Source: Kiritimatiellia bacterium
GTDB taxonomy: Bacteria > Verrucomicrobiota > Kiritimatiellia > RFP12 > UBA1067
Reading direction: 5' to 3'
DNA length: 39,853 nucleotides
Assembly: GCA_900767325.1 (NCBI GenBank)
Contig: CAAFYT010000078.1
Coordinates: 1 to 39,853, forward strand
Positions 7,734-15,711 of the stretch are shown piece after piece. Below the pieces are notes generated by a model. The model had not been told where the DNA came from. It saw only the letters and a list, made by a program, of their open reading frames with translations, and did not search any database. Made by a program: the position numbers and the translations under genes. Within the stretch, counting starts at the first letter, position 1, and every line of letters begins with the position of its first letter.

Positions 7734-8431
7734 GCCACGGTTCGTTCACTCTTCGCCAGGCGGCCGAGCACGTACACCTCGACGCGAACGAACTGCGCCA
7801 TGCCGCACAGCGCGGCGAGATCGAGGCGATCCGACGCGGCGACGAGTGGGTTTTCGAGCATCGCGCGCTGGACGAGTGGGCGCAGCGCAATCTGCTCGCG
7901 ACGGAGGATCTTGCCGCACGGCACCGGGCGATGATGGACGAAGATCGCCGAGCGGCCTCCTGGAGCGCGGCGGGGCTGTTCGTCGAGGCGGCGATCTCGT
8001 TGGAGATCGCGGCAAAGACGAAACCGGGCATTATCAGAGATATGACGGATCTCGCCGACTCGAGCGGTCGCGTGTATGACCCCGAGGGACTTTTCCGCGA
8101 GCTCATCGCGCGCGAAAACGCCGCCTCGACCGCCATCGGCGATGAGGTCGCGCTCCTCCATCCACGCTTCCACGATCCCTACCTCTTCGAGTCGGACTTC
8201 ATCGCGTATGGACGAAGCGCGCGGCCGATCTTCTTCGGCGCGCAGGATGGCGAGGGTACGCGACACTTCTTCCTCATCTGCTCGACGGAGAGCGCGCGTC
8301 ACTTGCACATCCTCGCGCGGTTGGCGATGCTTGTGCGCGAAACGCCGCTCAAGGCGCGGCTCGAGGAGGCCGAAAGCGCCGAGGCGGTCGTTCGGGCGGT
8401 GGCGGACTGCGAACGGGAGCTGCGGACATGA
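7730..8431 (+). CDS. HTH-PTS EIIA (fructose/nitrogen type) fusion protein
   Basis: Residues 1-55 form an excisionase/MerR-like helix-turn-helix (F-T-L-R-Q-A-A-E-H-V, then R-R-G-D-E-W-V-F). Residues about 85-225 form a PTS EIIA type-2 domain. Its phosphorylatable histidine is probably H144 in AIGDEVALLHPR; the usual motif reads I-P-H, here L-L-H. Such proteins are regulators rather than sugar carriers, similar to PtsN of the nitrogen PTS. No EI, HPr or EIIBC gene is in the window. The start ATG overlaps the end of holA (ATGA) and its own end overlaps the phosphatase gene, so all are coupled. DNA binding is inferred from the HTH. Confidence 0.75.
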   Translation: MSHGSFTLRQAAEHVHLDANELRHAAQRGEIEAIRRGDEWVFEHRALDEWAQRNLLATEDLAARHRAMMDEDRRAASWSAAGLFVEAAISLEIAAKTKPGIIRDMTDLADSSGRVYDPEGLFRELIARENAASTAIGDEVALLHPRFHDPYLFESDFIAYGRSARPIFFGAQDGEGTRHFFLICSTESARHLHILARLAMLVRETPLKARLEEAESAEAVVRAVADCERELRT

Positions 8432-9060
8432 TACGTACGATCTTCTTCGATCTGGATGGTACGCTCGCGGATACGGACGCGGATATTCGCCTCGCGTGGA
8501 AGGCGGCGATCGCCGAGGCGGGGCTTTCCGCGCCCGACTTCGACGAGAAGTTCGTCGCGGGACCGCCATTTCACGAAATGGTGAAGACGCTCTTCCCCGG
8601 CCTTGAGGCGACGGCAGAGCTACAGGCGCAACTTCTCGCGCTCTTCGCGCGCCACTACGACAACGACGGCTTTCCGAACACACGCGAATATCCGGGCATT
8701 CCGGAGGAGTTGCGTCGGCTCAAGTCGGAGGGGCATCAACTCCTCATCGTGACCAACAAGCGTTTCGCCGGCGCGCGGAAGATGGCGGCGCACTTCGGCT
8801 GGGACGCGGTCTTCGAGGGACTTTACACGGGAGACATGCACCCCGGCGAGAAGCTCGCGAAGGGCGTGTTGCTTGGCCGGGTGATGCGAGAGAGGGGGCT
8901 TTTGCCCGAGGCATGCGTGATGATCGGCGACACCGCGCTCGATTTCGCGGCGGCGCGGGAGAACGCCGTCGCCTCGATCGGGGTCACCTGGGGGTATGGA
9001 AGGCCGGCGGAGCTCGCGCAGGCGGATCGCCTGTGTTCGCACTTGCCTTTTCCGCTTTGA
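8428..9060 (+). CDS. gph: HAD hydrolase, phosphoglycolate phosphatase-like
   Basis: A 210-residue haloacid dehalogenase-family phosphatase. Motif I is F-F-D-L-D-G-T-L (residues 6-13), motif II is IVTNK (T is the catalytic residue), and motif IV is M-I-G-D-T-A-L-D. A helical cap lies between motifs I and II. The length and the C1-type cap fit phosphoglycolate phosphatase or a similar sugar/nucleotide phosphatase; the true substrate cannot be read from sequence. It is translationally coupled to the EIIA gene by ATGA. The promoter of pyrH lies within its last codons. Confidence 0.75.
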   Translation: MIRTIFFDLDGTLADTDADIRLAWKAAIAEAGLSAPDFDEKFVAGPPFHEMVKTLFPGLEATAELQAQLLALFARHYDNDGFPNTREYPGIPEELRRLKSEGHQLLIVTNKRFAGARKMAAHFGWDAVFEGLYTGDMHPGEKLAKGVLLGRVMRERGLLPEACVMIGDTALDFAAARENAVASIGVTWGYGRPAELAQADRLCSHLPFPL

Positions 9061-9071
9061 AATGATACAAT
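9043..9071 (+). promoter_or_regulatory. extended -10 promoter of pyrH, leaderless
   Basis: TTGCCT (9043-9048), 17-base spacer, and TGATACAAT (9063-9071). The GTG start at 9079 follows 7 bases later with no Shine-Dalgarno site. The promoter overlaps the 3' end of the phosphatase gene. Confidence 0.6.
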
Positions 9072-9078
9072 TCCCGTT

Positions 9079-9807
9079 GTGAAGAAAGCGACACGCAAGC
9101 TGAAGTACAAGCGCATCCTGCTGAAACTCTCGGGGGAGGTGCTTGGCAACAAGGCGACGGGCGAGTGCATCGACCCGAAGAATTTGGCGTTCATGGCCGA
9201 GAGGGTCAAGCGCATCCACGAGATGGGGTGCGAGGTCGGCATCGTGCTGGGCGGTGGAAACATCTTCAGGGGGCTGACGGGCGCGGGCAAGGGCGTCAAC
9301 CGCGTCACGGGCGATTCGATGGGGATGCTCGCGACGATCATCAATGCGCTTGCGATGATGAACGCGCTGGAGTCGATCGGCGTTCCCACGCGGGTCATGA
9401 CGGCGATCGAGATGCCGAAGCTCGCCGAGCCGTTCATCCAGCGGCGTGCGCTCAGGCATTTCGAGAAGGGGCGAGTGGTGATCTTCGGCGGCGGAACGGG
9501 CAATCCGTATTTCTCGACCGATTCGGCGGCGGCGCTGAAGGCGAGCGAGATCGGTGCGAGCGCGCTCCTCAAGGCCACGAAGGTCGATGGAATCTACACC
9601 GCCGATCCGAAGAAGGATCCGAAGGCCAGGAAGTACGCCGCGCTCAAGTACGAGACGGCGCTCGAGAAGCGCCTCAAGGTCATGGATAGCGCCGCTTTCG
9701 CCCTGTGTATGGACAATGGCATACCCATCATCGTGTTCGATTTCTTCGACAGGAACGCGCTTGAGCGCGTGGTCAGGGGAGACGCGGTGGGAACGATCGT
9801 CAGCTGA
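9079..9807 (+). CDS. pyrH: UMP kinase
   Basis: PyrH phosphorylates UMP to UDP with ATP in pyrimidine synthesis. The 242-residue protein carries KLSGEVLG near the N-terminus, the G-I-V-L-G-G-G-N-I-F-R-G loop, a G-D-S-M-G-M-L-A-T segment, F-G-G-G-T-G-N-P-Y-F-S-T-D for nucleotide binding and T-K-V-D-G-I-Y-T-A-D-P. Length is normal. The GTG start at 9079 is chosen because it directly follows the promoter at 9066-9071. frr follows 10 bases downstream, the common pyrH-frr pairing; rpsB and tsf, often upstream, are absent. Confidence 0.95.
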   Translation: MKKATRKLKYKRILLKLSGEVLGNKATGECIDPKNLAFMAERVKRIHEMGCEVGIVLGGGNIFRGLTGAGKGVNRVTGDSMGMLATIINALAMMNALESIGVPTRVMTAIEMPKLAEPFIQRRALRHFEKGRVVIFGGGTGNPYFSTDSAAALKASEIGASALLKATKVDGIYTADPKKDPKARKYAALKYETALEKRLKVMDSAAFALCMDNGIPIIVFDFFDRNALERVVRGDAVGTIVS

Positions 9808-9817
9808 AAGGAAGAAC

Positions 9818-10381
9818 ATGGAAAACGTAGCGGATGTCCTGAATGACGCGAACGCTAAGATCGGCAAGAGCTTCGATCAGCTCAAGGCGCAGTTCGCCGG
9901 GTTGCGGACGGGCAAGGCCTCGCCGGCGATGGTCGATCAGATCAAGGTCGACTACTACGGCGCGCCGACTCCGATCAAGAATCTGGGCACGATCTCGACT
10001 CCCGAGCCGCGGCAGATCAAGATCACGCCCTTCGACCCGACGGTCATCGAGGCGATGAACAAGGCGATCCTGGCGGCGAACATCGGCGTGACGCCGCAGA
10101 CAGACGGCAAGGTCCTGCGCATCACGGTGCCCGAGCTGAACGAGGAGCGGCGCAAGGAGATCGTGAAGGTCGCGAAGGCGCAGGCCGAGGCGCAGAAGGT
10201 CGCGATGCGCAACGTTCGCCGCGACGCCAACGACTCGATCAAGAAACTTGAGAAGGACAAGAAGATATCGGAAGACGACATGAAGCAGGGGCTGGATCGG
10301 GTTCAGAGGGCGACGGACGAAGGCATCGCGAGAATCGACGCCGAGCTGAAGTCGAAGGAATCCGAGGTGATGGCGGTCTAA
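9818..10381 (+). CDS. frr: ribosome recycling factor
   Basis: RRF splits post-termination ribosomes together with EF-G. The 187-residue protein shows the family landmarks: LRTGKASPAMVDQI around 28-41, Y-Y-G-x-P-T-P-I, T-P-F-D, I-T-V-P-E-L-N-E-E-R-R-K-E near the middle, and the C-terminal helix K-D-K-K-I-S-E-D-D. A strong AAAGGAAG at 9807-9814 precedes ATG 9818; the longer frame from 9554 overlaps pyrH in another frame and is rejected. Co-transcribed with pyrH. Confidence 0.96.
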   Translation: MENVADVLNDANAKIGKSFDQLKAQFAGLRTGKASPAMVDQIKVDYYGAPTPIKNLGTISTPEPRQIKITPFDPTVIEAMNKAILAANIGVTPQTDGKVLRITVPELNEERRKEIVKVAKAQAEAQKVAMRNVRRDANDSIKKLEKDKKISEDDMKQGLDRVQRATDEGIARIDAELKSKESEVMAV

Positions 10382-10403
10382 CCGGAAGCGAAGGAGCAAG
10401 AAC

Positions 10404-11279
10404 ATGGAAAACGTCGAGATGACACCTGTTGACATGACGCCGGTCGCCGCCGAGCCGCCGAAGATGAATCCGCTGGGCGCGGTTCGCAAGCCGACGGCCC
10501 TCAAGCTGCCACCGAAGCCGACCTTGGCGCCTGGGCTCAAGCTGCCCGCGAAGCCGGTCATTCGCAAGCCGGGCTCGATCGCCGCGCCCAGAGCGTTGCC
10601 GAAGCCCATCGTTCCCGTCGCCAAGCCATCCGATGCTCCCGCTCCCGCCGCATCTGCGGCGTCCAAGCCGATGGAGCAGCTCAAGACGGTGACGCAGAAG
10701 CTCAAGGGCATCACGCAGGAGATCCCCCAACAGGCCATCCTCCACAAGACGGGCATCATCGGAGACGTGGAGGCTTCGGCCGCGCAGAAGGAAGCGGCCA
10801 AGCACAAGACGGCGCGCATCTCGCTTTCCGACGCGATGGGCGTCGCGCCGGTGAAGTCGGAGAACGCTCCGATGAAGACGATTCGAATCAAGCGCCCCGT
10901 TGGGATCGCGTCAGGTGCCGCTCCCGCCGCCGCGCCGGTCGCTCCCGCGACCTCGGCTCCGACTCCCGAGGAGTCGGGCGAGGCAACGATCACGCAGCGC
11001 AAGACCCTCAAGATCGCGCGGCCCGGAGGGGTTGTTAGGCCGACGGGAAAGTTCGCCCTGAAGAGCCCCGGGGAGGCGGCTGCCGATGCCGGCGGGGAGG
11101 ACATACCGGACATTCCCGATCTCGCGGCCACGCCGCGCGTTCCCGTTGCCGTGAAGGGCGAGGCCGACGCGCCGCAGTGGGTGGAAACGCTTTCGCTCGC
11201 GGTTCAGTTCGCGGCGTGCGTTGCGATCGGCGCGCTCGCGTTCTTCCTCTATCAGAACACGGCGACGCTCTACTTCTGA
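10404..11279 (+). CDS. Pro/Ala/Lys-rich tail-anchored membrane protein
   Basis: A 291-residue low-complexity protein. Residues 1-255 are rich in Pro, Ala and Lys and contain degenerate repeats of the form K-T-x-[RK]-I: KTARISL, KTIRIKR and KTLKIAR, with looser LKLPPKP/LKLPAKP copies near the start. A single hydrophobic segment at about 267-287, close to the C-terminus, would anchor it in the membrane with the long part in the cytoplasm. No enzyme domain is visible. It lies 22 bases after frr behind GAAGGAG and before an ABC exporter. Similar repeat proteins seem frequent in PVC bacteria (recollection, not checked). It may be a scaffold or nucleic-acid/envelope-binding tether; function unknown. 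Confidence 0.65.
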   Translation: MENVEMTPVDMTPVAAEPPKMNPLGAVRKPTALKLPPKPTLAPGLKLPAKPVIRKPGSIAAPRALPKPIVPVAKPSDAPAPAASAASKPMEQLKTVTQKLKGITQEIPQQAILHKTGIIGDVEASAAQKEAAKHKTARISLSDAMGVAPVKSENAPMKTIRIKRPVGIASGAAPAAAPVAPATSAPTPEESGEATITQRKTLKIARPGGVVRPTGKFALKSPGEAAADAGGEDIPDIPDLAATPRVPVAVKGEADAPQWVETLSLAVQFAACVAIGALAFFLYQNTATLYF

Positions 11280-11285
11280 GTTCGG

Positions 11286-12170
11286 ATGCGGCGCTGGTCT
11301 TCCATCGCCTTGGCGACTGCGCTTGAGATGCTGTCCGAGCCGTTGTCGTTTCTTGTTCTGCTCTCTTCGCTGGCGATTGCCGTCTTTGCGCCGGCGTTTC
11401 ACTATCACCAGTTCGGCGAGGCCTCGCGCATGGCGAGGGATTCGGGGCTTTCGGCGCTTTTTGTGGGCGGGAGTGTGTTCGCGATCTTCGGTACGATTCG
11501 TGCGTTTCGCCGGGAGGTCGAGTCGTGTACGATGGAGATGATTCTCGCGCATCCCGTTTCGCGCGGTGGGTTTTTCGCGAGCAAGCTCGTGGGGGTCGGC
11601 ATCGCCTGTCTGGCGTTTTCGGCCACGCTCCTCGCCACGACGATGGTGATGGTCGCGGGAGCGGAGGTCGGGGGCGCCATTGCCGAGCGAACGGGCGACA
11701 TCGCGCGGATCTACGGGCCGTTTTTCGCGGCAGGCGTCGGGATCATCCTGCTTTCGCTGGTCGTCGCGGCGGGGCTCAATAGGTTTGCGGAGTTCCGCTG
11801 GACGTTTTCGGCGATGGTTCTTGCGTTTGTCCTTTCGATCGCATTGGCGATTGGCACGGGGTTCTTGACGGGGTGGTGTGCGCGGCGGGTTGTTCCGGTG
11901 GCTGTGCTCTGCGTGTTGCCGATGCTGGTGCTCGCCTCGTTCGCCGCGGCCTTTTCCCTCCGCTTTCGAACGAACGTGGCGGCGGTTTGCTCGGTTGGCG
12001 TGTTCGCGGTTTTGCTGCCGGCGATTGGAAACTACAACCTGTCGAATGCGCTTTCAGACGGGGGCGTGGTGCCGTGGTCGTATGTGGCGCTGGCGGCGCT
12101 GGTCGCGGTGCCGATGTTCCTGCTGGCCCTCCTTCTGGGGCTGAACTTCATCCACGGACGGGACCTATGA
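11286..12170 (+). CDS. ABC-2 type transporter permease
   Basis: A 294-residue integral membrane protein with about six hydrophobic segments. A cytosolic loop, FRREVESCTMEMILAHPVSR, is typical of ABC-2 permeases, where an E-x-x-x-x-T-[LM]-x-x-[LI]-L-x-x-P-V-[ST]-R motif touches the ATPase. It begins 6 bases after the preceding stop. The ATPase gene starts inside its last codons (ATGA overlap). Together with the following ATPase and second permease it should form a heteromeric exporter; the cargo is unknown. Confidence 0.8.
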   Translation: MRRWSSIALATALEMLSEPLSFLVLLSSLAIAVFAPAFHYHQFGEASRMARDSGLSALFVGGSVFAIFGTIRAFRREVESCTMEMILAHPVSRGGFFASKLVGVGIACLAFSATLLATTMVMVAGAEVGGAIAERTGDIARIYGPFFAAGVGIILLSLVVAAGLNRFAEFRWTFSAMVLAFVLSIALAIGTGFLTGWCARRVVPVAVLCVLPMLVLASFAAAFSLRFRTNVAAVCSVGVFAVLLPAIGNYNLSNALSDGGVVPWSYVALAALVAVPMFLLALLLGLNFIHGRDL

Positions 12171-12925
12171 GCGAGAACGTGATCGAAATCGAAGACGTGC
12201 GAAAGGACTTTCGCGACTTCTGGCTTCGGCCGACGGTAACGGCGGTCGACGGACTTTCCCTTGCGGTGCGGCGCGGCGAGGCGTTCGGACTTCTCGGGCC
12301 GAACGGGTCGGGCAAGTCGACGACGATCAGGATGATCCTGGGACTGATTCGTCCGAGCTGCGGAACGGTGCGCGTATTCGGTTGCGCGCCGCAGTCCATC
12401 GAGGCGCGTCGACACCTTGGATATCTGCCGGAGCTGAGCTATCTGCATCCCTTCCTGACGGCGTGGGAGACGCTGATGTACTACGCCGGACTCTGCGGGC
12501 TTGGCACAGGCGAGTCGCGCCGGCGGGCGCGGGAACTTCTGCGCATGTTGGGGATCGAGTCTGTCGCCAGACGTAGGGTCGGCGGTTTCTCGAAGGGCAT
12601 GATGCGGCGGGTCGCTCTGGCCGCGAGTCTGATCGGCAAGCCCGACCTCCTCGTCCTCGACGAGCCCACGAGCGGACTCGACCCCGTCTCGACGCGGGAG
12701 GTGAAGACGCTCGTCAAGGCGCTAGTGAAGGGGGGGATGACGGTTCTGACGACCTCGCACCTTTTGGCAGACTCCGAGGATATCTGCGATCGCGTGATGA
12801 TCCTCAATCACGGAAAGTCCGTGGCGGAGGGGCGTGTTGCGGAACTGGGAACGAGCTTGGAGGACTTCTTCATGGCGAAGGTCGGGGAGGCGGATGATTT
12901 CGTTCTGGCGGATTTTCTGGCTTGA
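12167..12925 (+). CDS. ABC transporter ATP-binding protein
   Basis: The 252-residue nucleotide-binding subunit has Walker A GPNGSGKST, an A-E/Q-loop with GYLPE, signature V-G-G-F-S-K-G-M, Walker B LLVLDEP and the H-loop TTSHLL. It resembles the CcmA/NatA class that drives ABC-2 exporters. ATG 12167 overlaps the upstream permease stop; the longer frame from 11873 is only a shadow of that permease. The signature reads FSKGM rather than LSGGQ, which is common in this class. It overlaps the next permease gene by about 30 bases. Confidence 0.9.
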   Translation: MSENVIEIEDVRKDFRDFWLRPTVTAVDGLSLAVRRGEAFGLLGPNGSGKSTTIRMILGLIRPSCGTVRVFGCAPQSIEARRHLGYLPELSYLHPFLTAWETLMYYAGLCGLGTGESRRRARELLRMLGIESVARRRVGGFSKGMMRRVALAASLIGKPDLLVLDEPTSGLDPVSTREVKTLVKALVKGGMTVLTTSHLLADSEDICDRVMILNHGKSVAEGRVAELGTSLEDFFMAKVGEADDFVLADFLA

Positions 12926-14153
12926 GTTCGTTTCGCTCGGGCGTTCGTGGACGCTGGCGTTGCTGACGATTGCCAGCGCGGGGTGGATGGTGGCGCTTCC
13001 GCATCTGGTGAAAGGCGATGGCACGGCCGAGGGCGCGCGGGAGCTCTACATCCACTTCTCCCTCGGGGGCGTGTTTCTTTTGCTGGTCGTCGCCTTGCTC
13101 GCGACAGCAACCGGCACGCTTGCCCGTGAGCGCGAGGCGGGGCGGCTGCAGCTGACGCTTGTTCGCCCCGTATCGCTTTGGATTGTTGCGCTCGGAAAAG
13201 TCGCGGCGCTCGTTTCCGCTGGCGCACTGGTTCTGGCGATGGCCGGCGCGATTCTGGCGGCGACGACCGATCTTGGGCGGCCGTGCAACCACGTGCTTTC
13301 GCCAATTCTGATCTCGCCTCGGGAGGAGGCGCGGGCGATGTACGAACTCTACATGGCCGACACCAATACGCCGCAGGCCGTTCGCGCAGCCGACAAGTCG
13401 GCGGTGCTGCGGCTTCTGGAGGCGAAGGCGCTTGATCACTATCAGGCGATCGAAGCGGGTGCCTTTGCGCGGTGGCGTTTTCCAACGGAGGGGATGAACG
13501 CCGCGGGCGGGCGTGTCGCCGTGCAACTGCGGCTGACGAACGCGATGGATCTGCGGGCGGATGTCGTCGGCGATTTCCGGATCGGGACTCATGTGGGGAG
13601 CGTGAGCAACCTGACGAAGTCGGTCGTCGATGTTCCGCTCGTCGGCGCGGGGAAGCTTGGAGCGGAGCTCGAATTCGTCAACAGGGGCTCTGAATCGGTG
13701 ATGCTTCGTCCGCGACGGGACATCAAGCTCCTGGTCGAGGCGGATGCGTTCGGACGGAATCTGCTGCGGGCTTATGTTGCGCTGGTTGCGATTCTGGCGT
13801 TTCTCGTCGCATTGGGGGTTGCCTTGTCGGCGGGGCTGGGGAGGCCGGTCGCGATGTTCGTCGCGTTCGTGGTTCTGGCGGTCGGAGAGATGAGCCCGAG
13901 CGTGGTGGAACAGTATCCGAACGAGCTCGACGCCTCGGCGAAGGATCGCCTGGGGTTGGCGATTACGCGCGCGGCTTCGGCCGTGACGAGCCCGATCTCG
14001 TCCCTTTCGCCGCTTGAAGCGCTGGCGAAGGACGAGTGCATCGAGATCGCGCGGCTTGGCGAGACAGTGCTTGTGGATTTGCTGGCAGCGCCGCTCCTGT
14101 TCACAATCCTATCGGCGTTGATCCTGACGAGGAAAAAGGAGGTGTTATGCTGA
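12894..14153 (+). CDS. second ABC-2 permease with large extracytoplasmic domain
   Basis: The 419-residue product has two N-terminal membrane segments (about 15-35 and 60-80) with an R-E-R-E-A-G-R-L-Q-L-T-L-V-R-P-V loop, the ABC-2 permease coupling motif. A further segment and a polar domain of roughly 180 residues (about 125-290) predicted outside the membrane follow, then three or four C-terminal membrane segments. ATG 12894 is chosen because GGGGAGG lies just upstream. The gene ends seven bases into nadA. The extracytoplasmic domain is unusual for simple ABC-2 permeases and may bind the cargo or a cell-wall partner. Confidence 0.7.
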   Translation: MISFWRIFWLEFVSLGRSWTLALLTIASAGWMVALPHLVKGDGTAEGARELYIHFSLGGVFLLLVVALLATATGTLAREREAGRLQLTLVRPVSLWIVALGKVAALVSAGALVLAMAGAILAATTDLGRPCNHVLSPILISPREEARAMYELYMADTNTPQAVRAADKSAVLRLLEAKALDHYQAIEAGAFARWRFPTEGMNAAGGRVAVQLRLTNAMDLRADVVGDFRIGTHVGSVSNLTKSVVDVPLVGAGKLGAELEFVNRGSESVMLRPRRDIKLLVEADAFGRNLLRAYVALVAILAFLVALGVALSAGLGRPVAMFVAFVVLAVGEMSPSVVEQYPNELDASAKDRLGLAITRAASAVTSPISSLSPLEALAKDECIEIARLGETVLVDLLAAPLLFTILSALILTRKKEVLC

Positions 14154-15043
14154 CGGAAGAGATACGGGAGCTGGCGAAGGGCGCGAACGCGGTGATTCTT
14201 GCGCACAACTACTGTCGCGCCGAGGTGCAGGACGCGGCAGATTTCACGGGGGACTCGCTGGAGCTCGCGCGCAGGGCCGCGGAGACGGAGGCGGAGATCA
14301 TCGTGTTTTGCGGGGTGTCGTTCATGGCGGAAACGGCGAAGGTGCTCAATCCCGATCGGAAGGTCCTGCTGCCCGATCTGTCGGCGGGATGCCCAATGGC
14401 GGAGCAGATCACGGCGGAACAGTTGCGCGCACTCAAGGCAGAGCATCCTGGCGCCAAAGCGGTTTGCTACGTGAATTCCACGGCCGCGGTCAAGGCGGAG
14501 TGCGACATCTGCGTGACGAGCGGCAATGCGGAGCGGGTGATGGCGACGCTGAAGGGCGAGGAGATCATCTTCGTTCCCGATCGGCATCTGGGAGGGTTCG
14601 TCTCGAAACGCCTCGGCGGGCGGTATCGTTGCTGGCCAGGGTTCTGTCCCATCCATGCGAAGTTGACGCTGCGGGACATCGGTGCGGCACGGGCCAAATA
14701 CGGGCTTGACGCACCGGTGCTTGTTCATCCCGAATGCGACAAGGCGGTGCGCGAGGCGGCCGACGCGTGCCTGTCGACGGGCGGAATGTGCGCTTACGCG
14801 AGGGAGTCGGCGGCAACGCGCTTTCTCGTCGGCACGGAGAAAGGCATTCTTCATCGCCTTAGGAAGGAGAATCCAGGCAAGGAGTTCTTCGCAATTGGCG
14901 ATCTGGAATGCGTGGACATGAAAACGATCACGCTGGAGAAGGTTCTCGCCTCGCTTCGGGAGCGGAAGCACGAGGTGGAGGTCGACGGCGGAATCGCCGC
15001 ACGGGCGAGAAAGGCCATCGAGGCAATGCTTGCGGTGGGGTGA
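14147..15043 (+). CDS. nadA: quinolinate synthase
   Basis: NadA condenses iminoaspartate with dihydroxyacetone phosphate to quinolinate in NAD synthesis using a [4Fe-4S] cluster. The 298-residue protein starts at ATG 14147 behind AAAAAGGAGGT. Visible landmarks are I-L-A-H-N-Y, the G-V-x-F-M-A-E-T-A-K loop, and the three cluster cysteines in S-A-G-C-P-M-A, P-G-F-C-P-I-H and L-E-C-V-D-M-K-T-I-T-L. The sequence VHPECD is also typical. nadB and nadC are not in the window. It overlaps the upstream permease by seven bases. Confidence 0.94.
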   Translation: MLTEEIRELAKGANAVILAHNYCRAEVQDAADFTGDSLELARRAAETEAEIIVFCGVSFMAETAKVLNPDRKVLLPDLSAGCPMAEQITAEQLRALKAEHPGAKAVCYVNSTAAVKAECDICVTSGNAERVMATLKGEEIIFVPDRHLGGFVSKRLGGRYRCWPGFCPIHAKLTLRDIGAARAKYGLDAPVLVHPECDKAVREAADACLSTGGMCAYARESAATRFLVGTEKGILHRLRKENPGKEFFAIGDLECVDMKTITLEKVLASLRERKHEVEVDGGIAARARKAIEAMLAVG

Positions 15044-15047
15044 CGAG

Positions 15048-15698
15048 ATGATCGTGTCGATGCTCTTGCTTGCGGCGTTGGGCGTTCTGCCGGGGGAGGA
15101 TGCCTACCCGAAGCTCCACTACGCGGACGACGTGGAGCGGACGAATCGCACGGGGGTGGTCGTCGTCGACCCCGGACACGGGGGCGAGAGCACCGGTGCG
15201 ATCGGTCCCGGCGGGCTACAGGAGAAGGAAGCGAACCTCGCGATCGCGAGGGAGGTGAAGCGTGCCTTGCTCGCACGCGGGTTCAATGCGGTGATGACGC
15301 GGGAGGGCGACGAGTCCGTCGACCTCTTCGACCGGCCCAAGATCGCCTGTGCGCTTGACGCCGATGCGTTCATCTCGATCCATCACAACGCGCCGCCGGA
15401 GGGAGTCGATCCGATGACCTGTCGCTACACGGCCGTCTACGCCTGGAACGCGATCGGCGAGAAATTAGCGCGGGCGATCAGCGCGAGGGTCTCCGCGACC
15501 TTGGCAGATGAGATGGAAAGCCGAGGTGTGCTGCACGCCAATTTCGTCGTCACGCGCAACCCGGAGATTCCGAGTTGTCTCGTGGAGGTCGATTTCATTA
15601 CTTCTCCCGAGGGCGAGAGGGCTGCGCGGAATGTCGAGCGGCGGCGACGTATCGCCGAGGCCATCGCCAGCGGGTTTGCCGATTGGACGCAATTATGA
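15048..15698 (+). CDS. exported N-acetylmuramoyl-L-alanine amidase (Amidase_3)
   Basis: A 216-residue zinc amidase that would cleave the bond between MurNAc and the stem peptide. It has an N-terminal signal-like segment (MIVSMLLLAALGVLPG). Zinc/catalytic motifs are V-D-P-G-H-G-G, a Glu in LQEKEANLA, SIHHNA and the catalytic Glu in C-L-V-E-V-D-F-I. ATG 15048 follows GGTGGGG, 4 bases after nadA stops. There is no cell-wall binding or SPOR domain, so it is a minimal catalytic unit. The promoter of galM overlaps its final codons. Confidence 0.87.
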   Translation: MIVSMLLLAALGVLPGEDAYPKLHYADDVERTNRTGVVVVDPGHGGESTGAIGPGGLQEKEANLAIAREVKRALLARGFNAVMTREGDESVDLFDRPKIACALDADAFISIHHNAPPEGVDPMTCRYTAVYAWNAIGEKLARAISARVSATLADEMESRGVLHANFVVTRNPEIPSCLVEVDFITSPEGERAARNVERRRRIAEAIASGFADWTQL

Positions 15699-15704
15699 TA
15701 TAAT
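15676..15704 (+). promoter_or_regulatory. extended -10 promoter of galM, leaderless
   Basis: TTGCCG (15676-15681), 17-base spacer, TGATATAAT (15696-15704). ATG 15712 is 7 bases downstream, too near for a normal leader; the GAGG at 15707-15710 is too close to the start to serve as a ribosome site. Confidence 0.65.
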
Positions 15705-15711
15705 TCGAGGT

